A stretch of DNA of 64,000 bases from Phycisphaerales bacterium (lineage in GTDB: Bacteria; Planctomycetota; Phycisphaerae; Sedimentisphaerales; Anaerobacaceae): positions 5,473,017 through 5,537,016 of the forward strand of contig CP070675.1 in assembly GCA_020352215.1 (NCBI GenBank). Direction: 5' to 3'. Below the pieces are notes generated by a model, which had not been told where the DNA came from, made no database searches, and saw only the letters and a program-made list of their open reading frames with translations. The position numbers were made by a program, and so were the translations under genes. Positions 35,683 through 44,646 of this stretch are shown piece after piece. The stretch's first letter is position 1; each line of letters starts with the position of its first letter.

Positions 35683-36027
35683 ATGACACAGGAGGTTAAA
35701 GAATTCTTCGAAAAGGCCAGGAGTGATATAGCGAAGATGAAGGAGCTGACTCCTAATACAATCAACGGCTTTGCAGCACTGTTCAGCAAGGTCATGCAGG
35801 ATGGGGCGATTTCTCTCCTGGAGAAAGAGTTTGTCGCCGTAGGCATAGCTGTAGCTCAGCTGTGTACTCCCTGCATCCGTGCGCACGTGAAGAAGTGCCT
35901 GGACGCAGGAGCAACGAAAGAACAAGTTCTGGAAGCAGCCTCTGTCGCGGTCGTGATGGGCGGGGGGCCCGCGTACATGCACATGTCAGCCGTGTTGGAT
36001 GCGCTCGAAGCACTCGAAAGTCAATGA
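35683..36027 (+). CDS. Carboxymuconolactone decarboxylase / AhpD-like protein
   Basis: The product is 114 aa from ATG 35683; a TTG at 35665 lies within the ribosome site (GGAGAAAGG) and is rejected. The AhpD-like helical fold is shown by FAALFSKVMQDGAISLLEKEFVAVG and by the CTPCIRAHVKK segment, which holds the CxxC pair and a histidine used for thiol-disulfide chemistry in this family. Members act as peroxidase partners, or as small decarboxylases. It starts 25 bp after nnrD and precedes a symporter gene. The specific partner is unknown. Confidence 0.88.
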   Translation: MTQEVKEFFEKARSDIAKMKELTPNTINGFAALFSKVMQDGAISLLEKEFVAVGIAVAQLCTPCIRAHVKKCLDAGATKEQVLEAASVAVVMGGGPAYMHMSAVLDALEALESQ

Positions 36028-36093
36028 TTGGCTGAGGTGATGGATCGGAGCGAGTGGATAAGTTAAGGGATAGGTAAAGAGAAAGGATCTGTT

Positions 36094-37677
36094 ATGCAAC
36101 TGACTGCACTTGACATTGGCGTGTTTGTGGCATTCTTCGCCGTTGTGGTCGGCGTGAGCATGTATAAGAGCCGACGGGAGAGAACCAGTGAGGATTTCTT
36201 CTTAGCCAGCCGAGGGCTGCACTGGCCCCTAATCGGGCTTTCTCTGATCGCCGCCAATATCTCGACCGAGCACTTCGTCGGCATGGCCGGCCAGGGCGCC
36301 GGCATAGCAGGTATGGCCATCGCCAGCTATGAGTGGATGGCGGCGATATGCATAGTCTTAACGGGGCTTTTCTTTCTACCGAAATTCCTTAAGGCAGGTA
36401 TCTATACGATTCCAGAGTACCTTGAATATCGCTATCACCCCTCAGCCCGCGCGCTTATGGCATTCTATACGATGCTGATCTATATCTTCGTCACCATCTC
36501 GGCAGTGATATATTCCGGCGGCTTGACGCTGCAGACGTTGTTCGGAGATTTGGACAACTCGCGACACCTTCTGTACGGCATCGTGGTGATAGGCAGCATC
36601 GCGGGTCTATACACGATTTGGGGCGGCTTGAAGGCGGTGGCCTGGGCAGACCTGTTCCAGGGCTCGGCCCTGATAATCGGCGGAGCCATCACAATGGTGC
36701 TCGGCTTCAAGGCCATCGGCGTCGGCAACTTCTTCGAACACAATGCAGACAAGCTCCACATGATACTTCCCCGGGACCACTCGGTCCTGCCCTGGACGGC
36801 TCTTGTGATCGGCCTGTGGATTCCCAACTTCTACTACTGGGGATTGAATCAATATATCTCGCAGAGGACGCTCGCGGCCAAGACGCTGAGACAAGGCCAG
36901 CTCGGTGTAATCTTCGCGGCGGGCATAAAGCTGATCATCCCATTTATCATAATCTTTCCCGGCATGATGTCGTGGCAGCTATACGGCGACCAGGTGAGCG
37001 CCGACAAGACCGACGCGGCTTACCCGTTGCTCATCAGGAACCTCGTCGGTCCCGGTTTTAGGGCCTTCATATTTGCAGCGATCAGTGGCGCAGTCATAAG
37101 CTCTCTGGCATCGATGCTCAATTCGGCCTCCACCATATTCACGATGGACCTCTACAAGCGTCACTTCAGAAAGGACGCCTCTCATGCGAACTTGATATGG
37201 ACTGGCCGGATCATGACGGGCGTATTTGTCGTGATCGGCTGCATAATCGCGCCGAACCTGAACCACCCGAGCCTTAGAGGCATCTTCACCTACATCCAGG
37301 AATTCCAGGGCTTCATTTCACCGGGCATATTGGGGGCCTTCGCATTCGGGCTCATCTTCAAACGGGCCCCGGCCTCGGCAGGCGTCGCGGCGTTGGTTCT
37401 CAACCCGATTGTCTATGGCATCCTGTTGATATTCTTCGGCAGCATCCCGTGGTTTAGTATGGTCCAGATCACGGAGATCGCATTTCTGAACCGCATGGCG
37501 ATCACCTTCGTCATCATCCTGGCTGTGATGGTGACGCTGACGATTCTGACGCCACTGCCAGAGCCTAGGAAGATGCCTGTTAGAGAAGGCTTTGACATGA
37601 AGCCGACCCCGTCAGTCGTCTGGCTCGGCGGCTTGGTGATCGTCCTGACCCTGATCCTTTACGTGATCTTCTGGTAG
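36094..37677 (+). CDS. Sodium/solute symporter (SSS family, SGLT-like)
   Basis: The product is 527 aa with AAAGGA six to seven bases before the ATG. It has about 14 hydrophobic helices in the LeuT fold. SGLT-like features are ASRGLHWPLIGLSLIAANISTEHFVGMAGQGA (the family's broken first core helix), GGLKAVAWADLFQG, FYYWGLNQYISQRTLAAK and SLASMLNSASTIFTMDLYKR. Members import sugars, inositol or other solutes with Na+. The next gene, 13 bp on, encodes a galactokinase-like sugar kinase, so uptake followed by phosphorylation of a hexose is likely. Substrate is inferred from context. Confidence 0.92.
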   Translation: MQLTALDIGVFVAFFAVVVGVSMYKSRRERTSEDFFLASRGLHWPLIGLSLIAANISTEHFVGMAGQGAGIAGMAIASYEWMAAICIVLTGLFFLPKFLKAGIYTIPEYLEYRYHPSARALMAFYTMLIYIFVTISAVIYSGGLTLQTLFGDLDNSRHLLYGIVVIGSIAGLYTIWGGLKAVAWADLFQGSALIIGGAITMVLGFKAIGVGNFFEHNADKLHMILPRDHSVLPWTALVIGLWIPNFYYWGLNQYISQRTLAAKTLRQGQLGVIFAAGIKLIIPFIIIFPGMMSWQLYGDQVSADKTDAAYPLLIRNLVGPGFRAFIFAAISGAVISSLASMLNSASTIFTMDLYKRHFRKDASHANLIWTGRIMTGVFVVIGCIIAPNLNHPSLRGIFTYIQEFQGFISPGILGAFAFGLIFKRAPASAGVAALVLNPIVYGILLIFFGSIPWFSMVQITEIAFLNRMAITFVIILAVMVTLTILTPLPEPRKMPVREGFDMKPTPSVVWLGGLVIVLTLILYVIFW

Positions 37678-37690
37678 TGAGAGTTACGCG

Positions 37691-38935
37691 ATGGAGCTGA
37701 CAGCAGAAGGCAAAGCCGCTCTTGACAAGATATTGAAGCTTGCCGAGGGCAATAACCTGAATATCAAAGGCGGGAAGGTCAGGCGAACGTCGTCACGATT
37801 CTGTCTTGGCGTTGAGCACGGAGACTATAACGGCACCGAGCTTTTCGGCGTCGGGACCGACAGGTTCATATGGATGGCATACAAGCCGAACGGCACAAAC
37901 AAGATCCGGCTTTTCAGCGGCAATTTCCCGGACGACCGTGTTGTTGAATTCAAAATGGGCAAGGTTCCCTCGCCCAAGTCGACCGAGGTCGCGGAGACCT
38001 GGGGCCGATTTCCATATGGGGTAGATTTTATCCTGAGACGCGAGGGCTTCGAGCTGACACAGGGAATCGACGGCGTTCTGTATGGGAACATTCCCGGCGG
38101 CGGAATGAGCAGGTCGGCATCGCTGAGTCTGAATCTGATTCTATCGCTGTTCGACGCCAACGGCATAGAGATCGAGAACAAGATACAGATAGTCGATCTG
38201 GCGCAGGCCGTCGAGAATGACTACATAGGCTCACCGTGCGGTAAGCTCGATCAGACTATGATCTTGTTCGCCCGTGAAGGTATGGGAACCTACTACGATC
38301 CCAAAGACCGGTCAATCGAATACCTGCCGATCGGCGCGGGCGCCGCGGACATTCGGATCGTGGTGCTCGATACGGGGACAGATCGGCCGGGCCTTGAGAA
38401 GTCAACGTACGCAATCCGCAGGGCCGAATGTGAGAAGCTCGTCTCACTCGCACAGAAAGCCGGTTTTGACATCTCGTGTCTCGCCGATATCAAACAAGAA
38501 GCGACCTACGACAAGGTAATGGCCCAGTTCAGTAACAGTCATTCCGATCTCTGTGACCGCCTCAAGTATATCTACGGGGCCCAAAAGCGATTTTATGAAA
38601 TGCTCGAAGCCTGGAAGGCCGGTGACGTCGAGACCGTCGGCAAGATATTCAGGCAAGATGGAATAGGGCTGCGAGATGATTACAAAATATCGGGGCCGGA
38701 GCTGGAGACGATGTGCGACATCGTGCGCACCGTCCCGGGAGTGCTGGGCGAGCGAATGCTTGGCGGTGGCGACAAAGGGGCCTCGGGCGCTTTGGTCAAG
38801 GCCGAAAGTGTCGACGCCATAAAGCAGGCTGTGGAATCAGGTTATCCCCGCAGCCGGCCGGACTTCGCCGACAAATATGCCGTCCACGTCTGCAAGGTGG
38901 TCGATGGCGTCCGGGTCTACGAGGGCTTGCTCTGA
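37691..38935 (+). CDS. GHMP-family galactokinase-like sugar kinase
   Basis: The product is 414 aa. It resembles galactokinases: a substrate motif SRFCLGVEHGDYNGTELFGVGTD in place of the classic GRVNLIGEHTDYNGG, the GHMP ATP loop GNIPGGGMSRSASLS and the C-terminal LGGGDKGASGAL. The N-terminal motif is diverged, so the sugar may not be galactose; N-acetylgalactosamine or another hexose is possible. It follows the SGLT-like symporter by 13 bp and would trap the imported sugar in the cytoplasm as a 1-phosphate. No other Leloir genes are in the window. Confidence 0.8.
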   Translation: MELTAEGKAALDKILKLAEGNNLNIKGGKVRRTSSRFCLGVEHGDYNGTELFGVGTDRFIWMAYKPNGTNKIRLFSGNFPDDRVVEFKMGKVPSPKSTEVAETWGRFPYGVDFILRREGFELTQGIDGVLYGNIPGGGMSRSASLSLNLILSLFDANGIEIENKIQIVDLAQAVENDYIGSPCGKLDQTMILFAREGMGTYYDPKDRSIEYLPIGAGAADIRIVVLDTGTDRPGLEKSTYAIRRAECEKLVSLAQKAGFDISCLADIKQEATYDKVMAQFSNSHSDLCDRLKYIYGAQKRFYEMLEAWKAGDVETVGKIFRQDGIGLRDDYKISGPELETMCDIVRTVPGVLGERMLGGGDKGASGALVKAESVDAIKQAVESGYPRSRPDFADKYAVHVCKVVDGVRVYEGLL

Positions 38936-38984
38936 AACCGCCGTTCGAGCCGACCGGATCGGCTGCCCCGGTGTTCTGATGAAT

Positions 38985-39051
38985 TGTCATGCTGGACAAA
39001 GTGAAGAATCTGGCCTCCTTAGAAGAGATTCTTTCCGGCGATCAGAATGAC
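38985..39051. repeat. Two dispersed-repeat copies facing each other, hairpin-forming
   Basis: TTGTCATGCTGGACAAAG and GAAGAATCTGG on the left are mirrored on the right by AGATTCTTTCC and CAGAATGACAT. Pairing of GTCAT.CTG with CAG.ATGAC and of AAGAATCT with AGATTCTTT gives a long imperfect hairpin. It is the same sequence family as the copies at 25692-25914 and fills the gap between the sugar-kinase gene and pyrK. Confidence 0.55.
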
Positions 39052-39088
39052 ATCCGTCGCTTGAGTTAGCACAGTATAACGGGTGTGT

Positions 39089-40039
39089 ATGTCACAGATA
39101 AGCTCATCATCGAAGAAGGGGGTATTCAGTGCGACCGTTCTGGCAAACAGGCAGATCGGGCAGCGATTTCATAGGCTGAGACTTGAATTCTCAGCGGATG
39201 GCGCCAGAGCGTTCGCCCAATTCAAGCCGGGCCAATTCACCCAGGTAGATCTCTCCAGCGCCGCCCTGCCGCCGGAGCAAGACACACCAGCGGATTTACT
39301 CGACGCGTCCAGACGCGAGCTCCTGCTAAGAAGGCCCTTCAGCTTCGCCGATGTCACTGCAGAGGGTGACAAGACTTTTGCCGAACTTCTTTATTGTGTT
39401 GTCGGGCCTGCCACCTTGCGGATGACGACTCTATCATCGGGCGATCGGGTCAGCATCATCGGCCCTCTTGGAAACGGCTTCCGGATACTCGGGGACAAGA
39501 AGACCGCCCTCTTGGTCGTCGGGGGAATGGGTGCGCCGCCCCTGCAGCATCTGGCCAAGACCTTGACCTCCGAGCACGCCGAAATTGAAGTCGTTGCATT
39601 TGCCGGTGCTAAGGCGGCGTCCGAACTACCGTTCGAGGGCAGGTTAGATGAAATCTCGCAGCAATTGGGCTTTTCGCTGCCAGAGTTCACCAAGTACGGA
39701 ATAAACTCAATTGTGGCAACCGATGATGGTTCAGCCGGGTATCGAGGCCTTGTCACCGATCGCCTCCAGCAGTGGCTCGACGAGAAGTCCGGCCTGACCC
39801 CCGATAGTGTCATTATCTACTCGTGCGGGCCTGAGGCAATGCTGGCAAAGGTGGCGGAGATCGCTCGCGATAAAGGAATCGACTGTCAGGTCAGCATGGA
39901 ACGAAGGATGGCCTGCGGTATCGGCCTGTGCCAGAGCTGCGCTGTGGAGTGCAGGGTTGACGACTCCAGTCAGACAACCTACAAGCTCTGCTGCGAAGAC
40001 GGACCCGTCTTCGACGGTCGCGAAGTGGTCTTTGTTTGA
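39089..40039 (+). CDS. pyrK: Dihydroorotate dehydrogenase electron-transfer subunit PyrK
   Basis: About 316 aa from ATG 39089 (the GTG two codons earlier is possible). PyrK carries electrons from the PyrD FMN to NAD+ through FAD and a 2Fe-2S cluster. The ferredoxin-reductase fold shows the FAD motif RRPFSFAD, IIGPLGNGF and the nucleotide-binding VVGGMGAPPLQHL. The C-terminal cluster ligands are in MACGIGLCQSCAVEC and LCCEDGPVF. At over 310 residues it is longer than typical PyrK (~260), with insertions between the FAD strands and before the cysteine region. Its PyrD partner is encoded at 41121-42074 with one gene between. Confidence 0.92.
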   Translation: MSQISSSSKKGVFSATVLANRQIGQRFHRLRLEFSADGARAFAQFKPGQFTQVDLSSAALPPEQDTPADLLDASRRELLLRRPFSFADVTAEGDKTFAELLYCVVGPATLRMTTLSSGDRVSIIGPLGNGFRILGDKKTALLVVGGMGAPPLQHLAKTLTSEHAEIEVVAFAGAKAASELPFEGRLDEISQQLGFSLPEFTKYGINSIVATDDGSAGYRGLVTDRLQQWLDEKSGLTPDSVIIYSCGPEAMLAKVAEIARDKGIDCQVSMERRMACGIGLCQSCAVECRVDDSSQTTYKLCCEDGPVFDGREVVFV

Positions 40040-40050
40040 CAAGAGACGAT

Positions 40051-41076
40051 ATGTCGCCCACCTTGGATAGTCAAATCAAAGAATTCGCACTCGCAGAAGG
40101 TGCGGATCTATTCGGCGTCGCCCCCGTTGAGAGATACGCCGAGTACGGCATGCAAGTCCAAGAACGCATGGAGGAAACAGGTGCGACCAGCGAAGATTTT
40201 ATGATCGCGCGTGAGGACACCTCCTTCTTCGCGCGCCTCGTCACTGCGGAGAACACCTTGCCCGAAGCGAAGGCGATCATCGTGATCGGCGCATACGCAT
40301 ACGATGAATTAGCGGCTCATACATATCAAGGCCCGGAGCTTAGAGGCAAGATCGCACGCACGTACAGCTACTACCCGGTCGTCAGGCAGATAGCAGAGGC
40401 GGTGACAAAATTTCTGCGTAACAGAGGCTATGCAGCGGTGCATGGGCAGGACGTTCCGCTCAAGTATGTGGCAGATCGCATCGGCCTCGGCTGCTACGGC
40501 AAGCACGGCGTGCTCTTGACCGAACGATACGGCTCGTATGTCGCGCTCCGAGCCGTCATCTCAAACGCTCCGCTTGCAGTCACACAATCGGAGAAGGTGC
40601 AACTATGCCGGGACTGTGAGCTGTGCACTAGGACCTGCCCCACGGGCGCGCTATACGCCCCGTATAAGGTCAACCCCCGTCTTTGCCTCAATCCAATCAC
40701 GCGCAGGATCGATCACATCGCGCCGGAGATTCGCCCGAAGATGGGAAACCGGATACATGGTTGTGACATCTGCCAGGAGGTGTGCCCAGCAAATCGCGGG
40801 TTGACCCCGCGTAAGCCGGACCCGCGGTCCGGATTCGACCCACAACATCACGCCAGCCACAAAGAGTTGGGCGGCATCGAGAGATCCCCAGAGCTTCTCA
40901 GACTACTGAGCAGCGAATACCCACAGATCATCCGAAGAAATGCGGTTATCGCATTAGCCAACACCGGCTGGGGCAGAAAGGACGTGCTACCAGCCATCAG
41001 GGCTAATATGGAAACCTGCGGCGACGATCTCCGGAGCTATTTCCAATGGGCCGTCGACACCCTCTCGGACCACTAA
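40051..41076 (+). CDS. QueG-like 4Fe-4S protein (epoxyqueuosine reductase family)
   Basis: About 341 aa from ATG 40051; a TTG at 40036 would overlap pyrK. The two ferredoxin-type clusters are plain: CRDCELCTRTCPTGAL and GCDICQEVCPAN. The N-terminal half matches the cobalamin-binding QueG/reductive dehalogenase fold (VPLKYVADRIGLGCYGKHGVLL, YGSYVALRAVISNAPL), and short helical repeats end the protein (IIRRNAVIALANTGWGRKDVLPAI). QueG makes queuosine in tRNA from epoxyqueuosine. Several QueG positions differ (for example GQDVPLK where QueG has VDSGPVLE), so this may be a paralogue with another substrate. It lies 11 bp after pyrK and 44 bp before pyrD. Confidence 0.8.
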   Translation: MSPTLDSQIKEFALAEGADLFGVAPVERYAEYGMQVQERMEETGATSEDFMIAREDTSFFARLVTAENTLPEAKAIIVIGAYAYDELAAHTYQGPELRGKIARTYSYYPVVRQIAEAVTKFLRNRGYAAVHGQDVPLKYVADRIGLGCYGKHGVLLTERYGSYVALRAVISNAPLAVTQSEKVQLCRDCELCTRTCPTGALYAPYKVNPRLCLNPITRRIDHIAPEIRPKMGNRIHGCDICQEVCPANRGLTPRKPDPRSGFDPQHHASHKELGGIERSPELLRLLSSEYPQIIRRNAVIALANTGWGRKDVLPAIRANMETCGDDLRSYFQWAVDTLSDH

Positions 41077-41120
41077 GACGCTTGTGTTTGTCGAGGGGAT
41101 GTGGTATTTGAACGATCGAG

Positions 41121-42074
41121 ATGAGTGAACGCGTTGACTTATCAGTTGATTTTGCGGGTCTGCGGTTGGCCAATCCGGTCTTTACAGCCTCTGGTACGTG
41201 CGGGTATGCCGACGAGCTGGGTGACTTCATGGATGTCAATTGCCTCGGCGGCTTTACCACAAAGAGTATCACGCTCAAGCCAAGGAAAGGCAATCCGACG
41301 CCCAGGATCGTGGAAACCGACGCCGGCATGCTAAACGCTATTGGCTTAGCCAACATAGGCTTAGAGAGATTCATCGAGGAGAAGTTGCCCGTCCTTGAGA
41401 GGATGACCCCCGCTGTCTTCGTCAACGTTGCGGGTGAGACTATCGGTGAGTACGTGGCCGTTGCCGAGCGGCTGGCCACAGAACAAGCCGTGGCGGGTAT
41501 CGAGCTGAATATCAGCTGTCCGAATGTCGAGAAAGGCGGCATCAGCTTTGGGACCGAACCGGCTCAGGTCCGCGAGATCACCGCCGCAGTGAAGAAGGCG
41601 GCGGCCAATAGGTTGCTTATGGTCAAGCTGTCCCCCTCCGTTACGGACATCGCGGCGATCGCGCGGGCGGCGGTGGAATCCGGTGCCGATGCGCTTAGCC
41701 TGATAAACACCTTCACTGCAATGGTCGTCGATATCGAAACTCGCAGACCCGTTCTGGCCAATCGAACGGGGGGACTGTCGGGGCCGGCAATCAAACCAAT
41801 CGCCGTGCACCTGGTCAACAAGGTATACAGAGAAGTTACCAAGGACACGGGGACACCGATCCTGGGCATGGGTGGAATCAGAACCGCATCCGACGCCATA
41901 GAGTTCATTCTTGCGGGGGCCTCCGCGGTAGCCATCGGCACGTGGAGCTTCATAGACCCAGGATGTGCGGCAAAGATCGTCGAGGGCTTGAGAAGCTACT
42001 GCGCCGCCAAAGACATCGCCAATATCAGCAAGCTGGTTGGCTCACTTGAGGCGGGCCGGAATTTGGCACACTAG
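41121..42074 (+). CDS. pyrD: Dihydroorotate dehydrogenase B catalytic subunit PyrD
   Basis: The product is 317 aa. It oxidises dihydroorotate to orotate in pyrimidine synthesis with FMN, passing electrons to PyrK. The TIM barrel shows FTASGTCGYADE, GGFTTKSITLKPRKGNPTPR, LNAIGLANIG, ELNISCPNVEKGG with the catalytic-base cysteine of class 1B, VKLSPSVTDI, GGLSGPAIKPIAVH and GMGGIRTASDAIEFILAGASAV. Length and sequence are normal for PyrDB. It stands 44 bp after the QueG-like gene, and the fusion glycosidase gene begins only 15 bp after its stop, so read-through is possible. Confidence 0.95.
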   Translation: MSERVDLSVDFAGLRLANPVFTASGTCGYADELGDFMDVNCLGGFTTKSITLKPRKGNPTPRIVETDAGMLNAIGLANIGLERFIEEKLPVLERMTPAVFVNVAGETIGEYVAVAERLATEQAVAGIELNISCPNVEKGGISFGTEPAQVREITAAVKKAAANRLLMVKLSPSVTDIAAIARAAVESGADALSLINTFTAMVVDIETRRPVLANRTGGLSGPAIKPIAVHLVNKVYREVTKDTGTPILGMGGIRTASDAIEFILAGASAVAIGTWSFIDPGCAAKIVEGLRSYCAAKDIANISKLVGSLEAGRNLAH

Positions 42075-42089
42075 GGATCTGCTGTCGAC

Positions 42090-44612
42090 ATGAGAAAATA
42101 CACGGAGATGGGAAGGCAGGGTCTGCCCGGCGCAATTATGGTTGGGGCTCTTCTCTGCGCGTCTCTGATCTACAATGCAGTCGGCGCCGCCAGAGAGCAG
42201 AGTGCAGCTGTGCTCAAGCCAGATTCATTCAAACACTACATCGACGGCTTCAACGAGAACGACGAGGAGCTGTATATCCAACATATCCCCAACAGCAAGG
42301 CATGGGAGCTGCTCAAAGCGAACATTCCGTTGTTTGAATGTCCAGATAAGGATTTCGAGCGGACGTACTACTTCCGGTGGTGGACCTACCGCAAACACAT
42401 CAAGAAGACAGCGGATGGATTTGTGATAACCGAGTTTCTGCCGAACGTACCGTGGTCGGGCAAACACAACACCATCAACTGCCCTGCCGGCCACCACTTC
42501 TACGAAGGCCGCTGGCTGCACAACCGCAAGTATCTAGATGACTACGCAATCTTCTGGTTCCGTAAAGGCGGTGCCGTGCGGAGCTACAGCTTCTGGGCCG
42601 CCGACGCCCTCTGGGCCAGGTACATGGTGACGCTCGATAAGCGCCATGTCACTGAATTGCTCGGCGATCTTGTCGACAACTACAGAGAATGGGAGAAGAG
42701 CAGGCTCGAACTGGACGGCCTTTTCTGGCAGATCGACGACCGCGACGGCATGGAGGTCTCTATCGGCGGCAGCGGAAAACGCGCCACAATAAACTCATAT
42801 ATGTACGGCGACGCGGTAGCCATCGCAAAGATAGCGTTGCTGGCCGGCCGTAACGATATTGCCGGGCAGTTCCAAGAGAAGGCCCGTGAGCTCAAGGTCC
42901 TCGTCCAAAGCAGACTCTGGGATAATGAGGCGAACTTCTTCAAGACTCTGCCCCGAAACTCAGATACGCGCGTCGATGTCCGCGAGCTGCACGGCTACAC
43001 GCCGTGGTACTTCAACCTTCCCGATCTCGGCAAGGGCTACGAAGCGGCCTGGAAACAGTTGATGGACCCGAAGGGATTCTACGCACCGTCCGGCCCGACG
43101 ACGGCGGAGCAGCGCCACCCGCGGTTCTCCGTCTCCTACGAAGGACACGAGTGCCAATGGAACGGGCCAAGCTGGCCTCTGGCAACGTCCGTAACGCTGA
43201 CGGCTCTCGCGAATGTTTTGAACAACTACGAGCAAAACGCGGTCGGCAAAAGCGATTACTTTGAAACACTGAAAATCTACACGCAAAGTCACCGGCTCAG
43301 ACAAGAGGACGGGCGGACCGTCTGCTGGATCGATGAGAACCTGAATCCCTATACAGGGGACTGGATCGCCCGCACGCGATTAAAGACCTGGAAGAATGGG
43401 ACGTGGAGCGAGAGCAAAGGCGGCAAGGAGCGGGGCAAAGACTACAACCATTCGACCTATTGCGACCTGATTATCAGCGGCTTGATCGGCCTGCGACCGC
43501 GACCGGATGACGTCGTCGAAGTCAATCCGTTGGTCCCTGCTCAAGAATGGGATTGGTTCTGCCTCGACAACGTGCTGTACCACGGCCGAATAATCACAAT
43601 TCTATGGGACAAGACCGGCCGCAAATACGGCCGGGGAAAGGGCCTTCGAGTACTTGCAGACGGTAGACAAGTCGCTCAATCGGAGACCATGACTCGCGTC
43701 ACCGGCCAACTGCCTCCAGCCAAGGAGACGACGGCAGGCTGGCGAAAGTGCCAGCAGAATCCCGTTCTCGGCGGCAAACTCGGGACGTGCTTTGATGTAG
43801 CTGTGCTGGAGGAAGAGAATGGATACCGCATGTACTTCTCGTGGCGGCCCAAGAAAGCGATTGCTGTGGTCGAAAGCTCGGACGGTATCCACTGGAGCAA
43901 GCCAAGAATCGTGTTGGGCCCGCATCCGGACTCCGGCTGGGAGGGCAGAGTCAACAGACCGGTCGTGCTAAGACGCCCCGACGGATATCACATGTGGTAT
44001 ACCGGGCAGAGCCCTGACAAATCCTGGATCGGCCATGCCAGAAGCAAGGACGGGACGGTCTGGAATCGCAGGAGCGAAAAGCCAGTCCTATCGGCCCAGG
44101 AACCGTGGGAGAAGGTCGCGGTCATGTGTCCCCACGTGATCTGGAACGAGGAAGAGAGGCTATTTCAAATGTGGTACTCGGGCGGCGAGCAGTACGAGCC
44201 GGATGCTATTGGCTATGCCACAAGTCGCGACGGCCTGCACTGGACCAAGCGACCGTCCAATCCGATCTTTGCCATGGACCCGAACAACGGGTGGGAGCAG
44301 CACAAGGTGACCGCGTGTCAGGTGATTCGGCACGACGGCTGGTACGTAATGTTCTATATCGGGTTTCGAGACGTTCACAGCGCCCAGATCGGCATCGCTC
44401 GCTCTCGCGACGGCTTGACCAACTGGCAGCGTCACCCTGGGAACCCGATCATCGCACCCGGCGAAGGCACCTGGGACGGCGACGCGTGTTACAAGCCATT
44501 CGCTATCTACGACGAGCAAGCAGACCGATGGCTGCTGTGGTACAACGGACGGCTGGGTGCAGTAGAACAAATTGGGATGGCGATCCACGAAGGAGAGAAT
44601 CTGGGATTCTGA
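42090..44612 (+). CDS. Exported MGH1/GH63-like glycosidase fused to five-bladed propeller
   Basis: The product is 840 aa with a signal peptide (AIMVGALLCASLIYNAVGA). Residues ~45-540 form an (alpha/alpha)6 barrel of the mannosylglycerate-hydrolase/GH63/GH37 type: NSKAWELLKANIPLFECPD, TYYFRWWTYRKHIKKT, GLFWQIDDRDGMEVSIGG, WNGPSWPLATSVT and KDYNHSTYCDLIISGLIGLRPR. Residues ~545-840 are a five-bladed beta propeller of the GH43/GH32/GH130 kind, with repeats such as SSDGIHWSKPRIV, SKDGTVWNRRSEKPVL, SRDGLHWTKRPSNPIF and SRDGLTNWQRHPGNPII. Two potentially catalytic halves in one exported protein suggest stepwise attack on one glycan. Substrate unknown. Confidence 0.75.
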   Translation: MRKYTEMGRQGLPGAIMVGALLCASLIYNAVGAAREQSAAVLKPDSFKHYIDGFNENDEELYIQHIPNSKAWELLKANIPLFECPDKDFERTYYFRWWTYRKHIKKTADGFVITEFLPNVPWSGKHNTINCPAGHHFYEGRWLHNRKYLDDYAIFWFRKGGAVRSYSFWAADALWARYMVTLDKRHVTELLGDLVDNYREWEKSRLELDGLFWQIDDRDGMEVSIGGSGKRATINSYMYGDAVAIAKIALLAGRNDIAGQFQEKARELKVLVQSRLWDNEANFFKTLPRNSDTRVDVRELHGYTPWYFNLPDLGKGYEAAWKQLMDPKGFYAPSGPTTAEQRHPRFSVSYEGHECQWNGPSWPLATSVTLTALANVLNNYEQNAVGKSDYFETLKIYTQSHRLRQEDGRTVCWIDENLNPYTGDWIARTRLKTWKNGTWSESKGGKERGKDYNHSTYCDLIISGLIGLRPRPDDVVEVNPLVPAQEWDWFCLDNVLYHGRIITILWDKTGRKYGRGKGLRVLADGRQVAQSETMTRVTGQLPPAKETTAGWRKCQQNPVLGGKLGTCFDVAVLEEENGYRMYFSWRPKKAIAVVESSDGIHWSKPRIVLGPHPDSGWEGRVNRPVVLRRPDGYHMWYTGQSPDKSWIGHARSKDGTVWNRRSEKPVLSAQEPWEKVAVMCPHVIWNEEERLFQMWYSGGEQYEPDAIGYATSRDGLHWTKRPSNPIFAMDPNNGWEQHKVTACQVIRHDGWYVMFYIGFRDVHSAQIGIARSRDGLTNWQRHPGNPIIAPGEGTWDGDACYKPFAIYDEQADRWLLWYNGRLGAVEQIGMAIHEGENLGF

Positions 44613-44646
44613 ACAGCTCAACATTTTTCGAGGAAGGATGGTAGGA

